This document shows positions 10,598 to 17,072 of a stretch of 42,044 nt of DNA, one piece after another (position 1 is the stretch's first letter; every line of letters starts with the position of its first letter). The notes under the pieces are model-generated. The model saw only the letters and a list, made by a program, of their open reading frames with translations, ran no database searches and was not told where the DNA came from. The stretch lies in contig JAGCYX010000048.1 of the NCBI GenBank assembly GCA_017960585.1, forward strand, positions 1-42,044, in the 5' to 3' direction. This stretch comes from Bacteroidales bacterium. Its GTDB lineage: Bacteria > Bacteroidota > Bacteroidia > Bacteroidales > UBA932. A program made the position numbers and the translations under genes.

Positions 10598-11986
10598 ATG
10601 ACCAACACCCCGACCGAGCGTATCCAGGAGCTGAACCGGCTCCAGCGCGAATACTACGCCACCGGAGCCACGCGGGACCTCGTGTTCCGCAAGGAGATGC
10701 TCCGCAAGCTGCTCGCTGCCATCAAGCAGTGGGAGAAACCCCTTTACGAGGCCCTCTGGATCGACCTGCACAAGTCCGAGCCGGAGGCGTTCCTGACGGA
10801 GGTCAGCCTGGTGACCGGCGAGATCCGCAACCACCTGGCGCACCTTTCCCGCTGGGCGCGCACCCGCTGCAAGCCCACGCCGATGCAGATGCTGCCCTCG
10901 CGCAGCCGCATCGTCACGGAGCCGCTCGGCAGCACGCTGATCATCGCGCCCTGGAACTATCCCTTCCAGCTGCTGCTCAATCCGCTTGTCGGCGCCATTT
11001 CCGCTGGCTGTACGGCGGTGCTGAAGCCGTCTCCCTATGTGCCCAACGTCTCGCGCGTCATTGAGGAGATGATCGGCGGGACCTTCGACGAGCGCTATAT
11101 CGCCGTCGTGCAGGGTAATCGGGAGGTCAACACGCAGCTGCTGGCGCAGCGCTGGGACCTTATCTTCTTTACCGGCAGCCCGGCCCTCGGGCACCTCGTG
11201 ATGGAGGCCGCCGCGAAGTTCCTGACCCCCGTGGTGCTGGAGCTCGGCGGCAAGAGCCCGTGCATCATCACCGCCGACGCCGACCTCAAGCTGGCCGCCA
11301 GGCGCCTGGCCTGGGGCAAGGCCCTGAACGCCGGCCAGACCTGTATCGCGCCGGATTACGTGCTGATTGATCAAAAAATACGGGATGCCTTCGTGGAAGA
11401 ATACTTCCACCAGGTCCGCTCCCTGCTGGGCAGCAATCCCCAGGAGACGGAGCACTTCGTGCGCCTGGTCAGCGACAAGGCCTTCGCGCGCGTGGCTTCC
11501 TATATATCCGGTCCGGCGGCCTCCGGCACGGTGCGCGGCGGGCGGACCGACGCCGCCACGCGCTACATCGAGCCCACGGTCATCCTCGACCCGGCGCCGG
11601 ACAGCGCCGTGATGACCACGGAGATCTTCGGGCCCGTCCTGCCGGTCTGCTGCTATGATTCGCTGGACGACGCCGTCTTCTTCGTGAACGGCCGCGAGAA
11701 GCCGCTGGCGCTGTATTTCTTCGGAAAACTGTCGGACGGCAAGGCGGTCGTGCGCCGCACCTCCTCCGGCGGCGCGTGCATCAACGACACCATCATGCAC
11801 ATCGTCAACGAGAAGGTTCCCTTCGGCGGCGTCGGCAATTCCGGTATGGGTCGCTATCACGGGAAGCTGAGCTTCGATGCCTTCACGCACGAGCGCGCGG
11901 TCATCATCACCCCGCGCCACCTCGACCTTCCCTTCCGCTACATGCCTTACAAGCTCTACAAGCTCTTCCGGCTGATCCTCAAATAA
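10598..11986 (+). CDS. Aldehyde dehydrogenase, class-3/fatty aldehyde dehydrogenase-like
   Basis: 462 residues of the NAD(P)-dependent aldehyde dehydrogenase superfamily: PWNYPFQLLLNPLVGAISAG (cofactor/substrate channel), catalytic base Glu215 in LELGGKSPCI, nucleophile Cys249 in NAGQTCIAPDY, and EIFGPVLPV. The length (about 460, lacking the N-terminal extension of class 1/2 enzymes) and the basic, hydrophobic tail YKLYKLFRLILK resemble class-3 and fatty aldehyde dehydrogenases, whose tail associates with membrane. It begins one base after the SDR stop. The pair could convert a long-chain alcohol to the acid for the upstream acyl-CoA ligase (inference). Confidence 0.9.
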   Translation: MTNTPTERIQELNRLQREYYATGATRDLVFRKEMLRKLLAAIKQWEKPLYEALWIDLHKSEPEAFLTEVSLVTGEIRNHLAHLSRWARTRCKPTPMQMLPSRSRIVTEPLGSTLIIAPWNYPFQLLLNPLVGAISAGCTAVLKPSPYVPNVSRVIEEMIGGTFDERYIAVVQGNREVNTQLLAQRWDLIFFTGSPALGHLVMEAAAKFLTPVVLELGGKSPCIITADADLKLAARRLAWGKALNAGQTCIAPDYVLIDQKIRDAFVEEYFHQVRSLLGSNPQETEHFVRLVSDKAFARVASYISGPAASGTVRGGRTDAATRYIEPTVILDPAPDSAVMTTEIFGPVLPVCCYDSLDDAVFFVNGREKPLALYFFGKLSDGKAVVRRTSSGGACINDTIMHIVNEKVPFGGVGNSGMGRYHGKLSFDAFTHERAVIITPRHLDLPFRYMPYKLYKLFRLILK

Positions 11987-11995
11987 AACCGCTTA

Positions 11996-12028
11996 CTGTC
12001 AATGTCCCATTTTTTAGGACATTGACAG
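11996..12028. repeat. Hairpin 1 of a related pair (12-bp perfect stem)
   Basis: CTGTCAATGTCC (11996-12007) pairs perfectly with GGACATTGACAG (12017-12028) across a 9-nt loop. It begins ten bases after the aldehyde dehydrogenase stop. It is followed by A residues rather than T, so it is not a standard terminator on the plus strand. Confidence 0.85.
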
Positions 12029-12042
12029 CAAAAAACGGCCTA

Positions 12043-12085
12043 AAGTGTCGTCAATGTCCTGCCATAACGGACATTGACGACACTT
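12043..12085. repeat. Hairpin 2 of a related pair (17-bp perfect stem)
   Basis: AAGTGTCGTCAATGTCC (12043-12059) pairs perfectly with GGACATTGACGACACTT (12069-12085) across a 9-nt loop. It shares the 10-bp arm GTCAATGTCC/GGACATTGAC with hairpin 1. The stretch 11987-12319 otherwise holds no gene; it contains this pair, a dispersed repeat copy and the periodic motif listed separately. Confidence 0.85.
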
Positions 12086-12109
12086 AGATATATATAATAG
12101 CCGGAGGGG

Positions 12110-12153
12110 GCTGTGCGTTGGCGCTGTGGAGGGTGGAGCGGAAATTAGTGTTT
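12110..12153 (+). repeat. Imperfect 44-bp direct repeat, copy 1
   Basis: This 44-bp stretch matches 12833-12876 at 37 of 44 positions by eye; five of the seven differences are transitions. The two copies bracket the small secreted protein gene and its terminator. No coding function is evident. Confidence 0.6.
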
Positions 12154-12161
12154 AATACATT

Positions 12162-12210
12162 CGTCGAAGGAATCCGGCAGTCCGTCGAAGGATGCTGGGA
12201 ACTCGTCGAA
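12162..12210 (+). repeat. CGTCGAA repeated three times at exact 21-bp period
   Basis: CGTCGAA occurs at 12162, 12183 and 12204; the first two copies extend to CGTCGAAGGA. The spacing equals two helical turns. It lies about 110-160 bp upstream of the 149-residue secreted protein gene, so a binding site for a regulator is possible. Confidence 0.5.
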
Positions 12211-12319
12211 ATCACTGATTTTCAGCCATTTCCGGCACGATAAATGCGATAACTCAAGTCGAAAACGAAAACGAAATAACAAAATCAAAAATAAGTTAAA
12301 CAATTAAAATCAAAACATC

Positions 12320-12769
12320 ATGAAAAAGATTTCTTTACTTGCAGCCATCGCCATCGCGACCCTTTTCGCCAACAACGCTTTTGCAGCCCGGGAGACCATC
12401 ACCGACAGTGAGAAGATCTCTGAGATCATCAACGAGTGCTATCCCGACCTCAAGGACTACTATGACACCGGCGTCATGAGCATCGAGTCCCTCCAGGAAG
12501 AGACGCTCAGTGACGGAAGCACCCAGTACGACATCAAGTACAAGTTCGTCAAGAACTACTACGATCAGTCCGAGATCGACGACGTCCTCAAGGAGCAGTA
12601 TCCGGACATCTATATGATGAGCAAGACCGGCCTGCTGAAGGACATTTCCATCTACCGCTTCGTGGACAAGGCCACCGGCAACATCCTCACCAACGTCGCC
12701 TACAACCGCAACGTTCCCCAGCGTGACCCCGCTCCGCGTTTCGGCAACTGGTTCCGTCACAACAGATAA
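12320..12769 (+). CDS. Small secreted protein of unknown function with internal duplication
   Basis: 149 residues with a clear signal peptide (MKKISLLAAIAIATLFANNAFA), giving a mature protein of about 127 residues, probably periplasmic or secreted. The mature part looks like two tandem units. One begins EKISEIINECYPDL and the other SEIDDVLKEQYPDI; each is followed by a TG turn and beta-strand-like stretches. A helix followed by strands recalls PepSY-like or similar small exported domains, but no family is recognised with confidence. There are no cysteines after the signal apart from one Cys in the first unit. The leader (12250-12319) is very A-rich, as in well-expressed Bacteroidetes genes. 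A strong terminator follows. Confidence 0.85.
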   Translation: MKKISLLAAIAIATLFANNAFAARETITDSEKISEIINECYPDLKDYYDTGVMSIESLQEETLSDGSTQYDIKYKFVKNYYDQSEIDDVLKEQYPDIYMMSKTGLLKDISIYRFVDKATGNILTNVAYNRNVPQRDPAPRFGNWFRHNR

Positions 12770-12794
12770 TCAACCGTAAAAAGGATACACACAA

Positions 12795-12826
12795 AAAGCC
12801 CGGCAGAAGATCTGTCGGGCTTTTTT
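12795..12826 (+). terminator. Terminator, probably bidirectional
   Basis: The stem AAGCCCGGCAGA/TCTGTCGGGCTT (one G-T pair, loop AGA) is flanked by A5 and T6. It ends the small secreted protein gene and, read on the minus strand, could also stop the aromatic operon that converges on it. Confidence 0.88.
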
Positions 12827-12832
12827 GCAGAT

Positions 12833-12876
12833 GCTGCGCGCTGGCGTTGTGGAGGGCGGAGCCGAAATTGGTTTTT
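12833..12876 (+). repeat. Imperfect 44-bp direct repeat, copy 2
   Basis: Second copy of the element at 12110-12153, lying just past the terminator of the secreted protein gene and before the 3' end of the DAHP synthase gene. Confidence 0.6.
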
Positions 12877-12920
12877 CGAGCAACTGCACGAAAAATAATT
12901 TCGGGCCGCCCGCGAGGGGT

Positions 12921-13952
12921 TTAGACCCAGAGGTCTGCGAGATCGAGAATCAGCCGTTCGGTCTTTTCCCAGCCGAGGCAGGGATCGGTAATCGACTTGC
13001 CGTAGACGCCCTCCTCGGGCTTCTGGCAGCCGTCCACGAGATAGGACTCGATCATCAGACCCTTCACCAGGGAGTGGATCTCCTCGCTGTGGCGCGTACT
13101 GTGCAGCACCTCCTTGGCGATGCGGACCTGCTCCTCGTAACGCTTACCGGAATTGCTGTGGTTCGTATCCACGAGCACGGCGGGATTGACCAGCCCGCTC
13201 GTCTGGTACAGCGCACTCAGGCGGGCCAGATCCTCATAATGATAATTCGGATGCGCGATGCCGTGCGAATCCACATAACCCCGCAGAATGGCGTGCGCGA
13301 AAGGATTGCCCTTGCTCTCCACCTCCCAGTTGCGATAGATGAACATATGGCCGCTCTGGGCCGCCTTCAACGCATTCATCATCACCGAAAGGTCGCCGCC
13401 GGTCGGATTCTTCATGCCCACCGGGATGTCCAGGCCGCTGGCCGTCATCCGGTGCTGCTGGTCCTCCACGGAACGCGCGCCCACCGCCACGTACGACAGC
13501 ACGTCGTCCACGAAGCGGTGATGCTCCGGATAGAGCATTTCGTCCGCGCAGGAGAATCCCGTCTCGTTGATGGCGCGCATGTGCAGCTTGCGGATGGAAA
13601 TCAGGCCCCGGAGCATATCCGACTGGGCCTGGGGATTCGGCTGGTGCAGCATGCCCTTGTAGCCCGCACCGGTCGTGCGCGGCTTGTTCGTATAGATGCG
13701 CGGTACGATCACGATCTTGTCCGCCACGCGGTCCTGCAGGGGACGCAGGCGGGAAATGTACTCGATCACCGCATCCTCCCGGTCCGCCGAGCAGGGCCCG
13801 ATCACGACCAGCAGTTTCTTGCTCTCGCCGGAGAGCACGGCCCGCAGGACTTCGTCGTTGCTGCGCTTCGCAGCCGCCCCTTCCGGGGAGATCGGATACA
13901 TCTCCTTGATCTCCTTGGGGATCGGCAGCTTGCGTTTGAAAATCATATTCAT
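12921..13952 (-). CDS. 3-deoxy-7-phosphoheptulonate (DAHP) synthase, class I
   Basis: 343 residues from the ATG at 13952. It shows type I alpha DAHP synthase motifs: LVVIGPCSADREDAV, PRIYTNKPRTTGAGYKGM (PEP/metal binding), MKNPTGGDLSVMMNA, and the DTNHSNSGK and DPCLGWEKTE stretches near the C-terminus. The enzyme condenses PEP and erythrose-4-phosphate, the first step of the shikimate pathway, and is usually feedback-inhibited by an aromatic amino acid; which one cannot be read. A longer TTG-initiated frame would overlap the upstream tyrA end, so the ATG with GGAAG seven bases upstream is preferred. It is the last gene of the pheA-aroC-tyrA operon, seven bases after tyrA. Confidence 0.92.
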   Translation of the reverse strand: MNMIFKRKLPIPKEIKEMYPISPEGAAAKRSNDEVLRAVLSGESKKLLVVIGPCSADREDAVIEYISRLRPLQDRVADKIVIVPRIYTNKPRTTGAGYKGMLHQPNPQAQSDMLRGLISIRKLHMRAINETGFSCADEMLYPEHHRFVDDVLSYVAVGARSVEDQQHRMTASGLDIPVGMKNPTGGDLSVMMNALKAAQSGHMFIYRNWEVESKGNPFAHAILRGYVDSHGIAHPNYHYEDLARLSALYQTSGLVNPAVLVDTNHSNSGKRYEEQVRIAKEVLHSTRHSEEIHSLVKGLMIESYLVDGCQKPEEGVYGKSITDPCLGWEKTERLILDLADLWV

Positions 13953-13959
13953 AATCTTC

Positions 13960-14823
13960 CTACTTTTTGTCAAAGAAAGAACGCCGGTACGTGGACAGGC
14001 GCATCATCTCCTTCATCGTCTCCTCATCCCCCGCCTTCAGCGCGTTGCGCAGCTGGGTGAACTTGTCGATGAACAGGTCCATCTGCGTCAGCAGCTCGTC
14101 GCGGTTGTCCAGGAAGAGCTCCGTCCACATATTCTCGTTGATCCGGGCGATGCGCGTGAGGTCGCGGAAGGAGTCGCCCGTGTACTCCGCCAGGTGCTCG
14201 GAATCCTTGCAGTCCATCAGCACCACGGCGATGCAGTGCGTGAGCTGCGAGAGGAAGCCGATCATCTCGTCATGCGCCTCGAGCGACAGCACGGCGATGT
14301 GGCGGAAGCCCAGGATGCAACCCAGCGTCCGCACCAGCTCGATGCCCTCGGGGGTATTCTTCTCCGTGGGCGTGATGATGAAGTTGGCGTCCGAGAACAC
14401 GCGGCAGTCCGCATACTCCACACCGGAACGCTCGCGGCCGGCCATCGGGTGCGCCGGCACGAATTCCACATCCGGGCGCAGCATACCCTGCACCGCCGGA
14501 ACCACCGCCCGCTTGACACCGGTCACGTCCGTGATCACGGCGCCGGGCTGGAAGTAGTCCTGATATTGGCGGATCCACTCCACGAAAGCCTTGGGATACA
14601 GGGCAAAGACCACGAGGTCGAACTGCGAGACATATTCGCGGGTGACTTCCGTCTGCCCGTGCGCGATGAAACCGTGCTCCAGGGCGTAGTCGATCGTGGA
14701 CTGGCGCCGGGCCAGCGCGCCCACCTCGAAGCCCAGCGAACTGAGCTTCTGGGCGTACGAGCCGCCGATCATGCCGAGGCCCACGATGAGCACCCGCCGG
14801 TAGTTGATGAATCCTTTCGTCAT
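13960..14823 (-). CDS. tyrA: Prephenate dehydrogenase (TyrA)
   Basis: 287 residues. The N-terminal Rossmann motif is VLIVGLGMIGGSYA, followed by a helical dimerisation domain with the conserved substrate region ITDVTGVKRAVV and HPMAGRERSGVEYAD. It oxidatively decarboxylates prephenate to 4-hydroxyphenylpyruvate in tyrosine synthesis. No ACT or chorismate mutase domain is attached. A longer open frame extends upstream through aroC, but MTKGFINYRRVLIVG at 14823 gives the correct N-terminus and overlaps the aroC stop as ATGA, so translation is coupled. It belongs to the aromatic operon and is followed by DAHP synthase. Confidence 0.93.
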   Translation of the reverse strand: MTKGFINYRRVLIVGLGMIGGSYAQKLSSLGFEVGALARRQSTIDYALEHGFIAHGQTEVTREYVSQFDLVVFALYPKAFVEWIRQYQDYFQPGAVITDVTGVKRAVVPAVQGMLRPDVEFVPAHPMAGRERSGVEYADCRVFSDANFIITPTEKNTPEGIELVRTLGCILGFRHIAVLSLEAHDEMIGFLSQLTHCIAVVLMDCKDSEHLAEYTGDSFRDLTRIARINENMWTELFLDNRDELLTQMDLFIDKFTQLRNALKAGDEETMKEMMRLSTYRRSFFDKK

Positions 14824-15911
14824 TCTGCCATCAGATAATCGGTCCCGAAGCGCAGCGCGAGCTGGTCGCAGAGCACCACGGAGACCAGGGCCGTCACCAC
14901 GGGGCAGATCCGCCGGATGATGGCCGGATCGTGCCGCCCGGTGAGGGCGAGTTCCACATCTTTCCCTTCCTTGTAATCCACCGTCTGCTGCGCCCGCGCG
15001 ATGGAGGGCGTCGGCTTGACGGCCAGATTGAAGACGACGGGCATCCCGTTGGTGATGCCGCCGTTGATGCCGCCGTTGCGGTTGGTGCTGGTGACCACGC
15101 GCCCGTCCTGCATGCGGAAGGGGTCGTTGGCCTGCGAGCCACGCAGCGCGGCGAGTCCGAACCCGTCGCCGAATTCGATGCCCTTGACCCCGCCGACGGC
15201 GAACACCGCGCGGGCGAGCACGCCCTCCAGCGAGTCGAACCAAGGCTCTCCCAGCCCGGCGGGCAGGCCGCAGATGCCGGTCTGGATCACGCCGCCCACC
15301 GAGTCCTGCTCGGCTTTCGCGGCCAGCACGGCCGCCTCCACCTGCTCCTCCAGATCGAGGATGAGCGGGAAACGGCGTGCCTCGATGCGGCCGATCTCGG
15401 ACGCCACGTCCGTGAACGGCGCATCTTCCACCCCGGCGCAGCGCAGGATGTGCGTACCCAGACGGACGCCCTTGCGCTCCAGCGCCTGGCGGCAGATGGC
15501 ACCGGCCGCCACGATGCCGGCCGTCACGCGGCCGGAGAAATGACCCCCGCCCCGGGGGTCCTGCCAGCCGTGGTACTTGACCTCGGCCGTATAATCCGCA
15601 TGCGAAGGGCGCGCCACCGTCTGCACGGCGGCATAGTCCGCACTGCGTACGTTCTCGTTGGGAATCACGATGGTCAGGGGCGTACCGGTCGTACGGCCCT
15701 GATACACGCCGCTGACGAGCTGGAAGCGGTCCGGCTCCACGCGGGCGGTGTCGGCGGGGCCGGCGGGCCGGCGGCGGGACAGCTGCTCCGCGATGTACGC
15801 CTCATCCACGGGGATGCCGGGCGCCAGGCCGTCCAGGACGACGCCGACGGCCGGTCCGTGGCTCTCGCCGAAGACCGTCAGGATGACGCTGGTTCCGATC
15901 GAATTCTTCAT
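14820..15911 (-). CDS. aroC: Chorismate synthase
   Basis: 363 residues, full length for AroC. Signatures are GESHGPAVGVVLDG near the N-terminus, RPSHADYT and DPRGGGHFSGR in the middle, and GSQANDPF with TNRNGGINGGITNG and KPTPSI near the C-terminus. The enzyme eliminates phosphate from EPSP to give chorismate and needs reduced FMN. The gene starts three bases after pheA and overlaps tyrA by four bases, placing the chorismate-forming step between the two chorismate-consuming branches in one transcript. No shikimate genes for the intermediate steps are in the window. Confidence 0.96.
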   Translation of the reverse strand: MKNSIGTSVILTVFGESHGPAVGVVLDGLAPGIPVDEAYIAEQLSRRRPAGPADTARVEPDRFQLVSGVYQGRTTGTPLTIVIPNENVRSADYAAVQTVARPSHADYTAEVKYHGWQDPRGGGHFSGRVTAGIVAAGAICRQALERKGVRLGTHILRCAGVEDAPFTDVASEIGRIEARRFPLILDLEEQVEAAVLAAKAEQDSVGGVIQTGICGLPAGLGEPWFDSLEGVLARAVFAVGGVKGIEFGDGFGLAALRGSQANDPFRMQDGRVVTSTNRNGGINGGITNGMPVVFNLAVKPTPSIARAQQTVDYKEGKDVELALTGRHDPAIIRRICPVVTALVSVVLCDQLALRFGTDYLMAE

Positions 15912-15914
15912 AAG

Positions 15915-17006
15915 CTACCGGGTGTAGAACGAGCCGACCAGCTTGAGGCGGTCGCAGAACGGAATGAGTTCATGCAGCAGGCTGTTGCCATCCTCCGTGG
16001 CCACGTCGCCGTCCAGCTCGACGAAGAAATAATATTTCCACAGCAGTTCCTTCATAGGGCGGCTGTGGAGGTTGCACATATTGAAATTGTGAGCACCGAT
16101 GATGTTCAGCGTCTGCGCCAGGGCACCGGCTTCATTCTTGACGGTGTACATCAGGATGAAGTGCTTGTCCATCTTGCGCTTGTTCTCCTTGTCCAGGCGG
16201 AGCATCCGCGAGAAAGCGGCGAAGCGCGTCGTGTTGGTGCGGCTGGTGTTGATGCGCGGCTCCAGGACCTCCAGGCCATAGAGCGCGGCCGCCTCGACGG
16301 TGCCGATGGCCGCACAGAGGGGGTCCTGCTTCTGGGCCACACGCTGCGCCGCAACGGCGGTATTGGACATCTCCCGGGTCACGAGCTTGTTGCGCTGGAT
16401 GTAATCGGCGCACTGGGCCAGGGCCTGGGGATGGCTGTAAACTTTACGTATCTTCGATTTGTCGGCGCCGGGCAGGCCCAGCAGGTTCTGCTCCGCCTCC
16501 ACGGCGATGACCTGGTTCACATAGAGCGAACCCGAGAACATCAGGTCCGTCACGGACGAGACTTCGCCGGCGAAGGAGTTCTCGAACGGCAGCACGGCCA
16601 CGTCGCACTCCCCCTTCTCGCAGGCCTGGTAGGCCTCTTCGAAACCCGGGAAGGATACCAGGGTCGCGCCGGGATACAGCCGCATCGCGGCGATGTAGGC
16701 GAAGGCGCCGGGCACGCCGCTGTAGGCAACCCGGAGGCCCGTGCTCAGGCGGCGCTGCCAGTCGCGCGAGAGCGTCAGCACTTCCTTCTGGAAGCTGACG
16801 TAGTATTCCCGCACGTCACGGTCCTGAATGCGGGCGGCGCCGCGCCGGAGGATCTCATCCTCGCGGGCAGGGTCGGACGTGGCCAGGCCGTGGGCGGTCT
16901 TGAATGCAGTGACCTCGCGGACGAGCTCCATGCGCCGCTCGAAGAGCGGGGCAATCTGCGCATCCACGTCGTCGATCTGTTTCCTGATTTCTTCCAGATT
17001 GTCCAT
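15915..17006 (-). CDS. pheA: Chorismate mutase / prephenate dehydratase (P-protein)
   Basis: 363 residues with three domains in order. Chorismate mutase is at about residues 1-85 (MDNLEEIRKQIDDVDAQIAPL, the AroQ helix). Prephenate dehydratase is at about 95-275 (RVAYSGVPGAFAYIAA, SVTDLMFSGSLYVNQV and the NTTRF motif). A C-terminal ACT regulatory domain spans about 285-363 (GALAQTLNIIGAHNFNM, then NLHSRPMK, a variant of the Phe-binding ESRP motif). It converts chorismate to phenylpyruvate and is normally feedback-inhibited by Phe. The ATG at 17006 is preferred over an upstream TTG because it starts the mutase helix. It leads the operon; a promoter lies at 17040-17070. Confidence 0.94.
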   Translation of the reverse strand: MDNLEEIRKQIDDVDAQIAPLFERRMELVREVTAFKTAHGLATSDPAREDEILRRGAARIQDRDVREYYVSFQKEVLTLSRDWQRRLSTGLRVAYSGVPGAFAYIAAMRLYPGATLVSFPGFEEAYQACEKGECDVAVLPFENSFAGEVSSVTDLMFSGSLYVNQVIAVEAEQNLLGLPGADKSKIRKVYSHPQALAQCADYIQRNKLVTREMSNTAVAAQRVAQKQDPLCAAIGTVEAAALYGLEVLEPRINTSRTNTTRFAAFSRMLRLDKENKRKMDKHFILMYTVKNEAGALAQTLNIIGAHNFNMCNLHSRPMKELLWKYYFFVELDGDVATEDGNSLLHELIPFCDRLKLVGSFYTR

Positions 17007-17039
17007 TCGGCGATATGTACTACTACTAATTAACGGGTA

Positions 17040-17070
17040 CAAAAATAAGAATATCTTTCGGAAATCGAAA
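17040..17070 (-). promoter_or_regulatory. Promoter of the aromatic operon
   Basis: Minus-strand TATTTTTG (17040-17047) fits TAnnTTTG, with TTTCG (17066-17070) as an imperfect upstream box at 18 bp. It sits in the 66-bp gap between the radical SAM gene and pheA, 33 bp before the ATG. Confidence 0.6.
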
Positions 17071-17072
17071 AC

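Noticed and set aside
11996-12085. Ordinary rho-independent terminator pair after the aldehyde dehydrogenase gene
   Set aside because: Neither stem is followed by a T-tract on the plus strand; hairpin 1 is followed by A residues.
12162-12210. CRISPR-like short array
   Set aside because: The repeated unit is only 7-10 bp, there are three copies, the spacing is 21 bp, and no cas gene is present.
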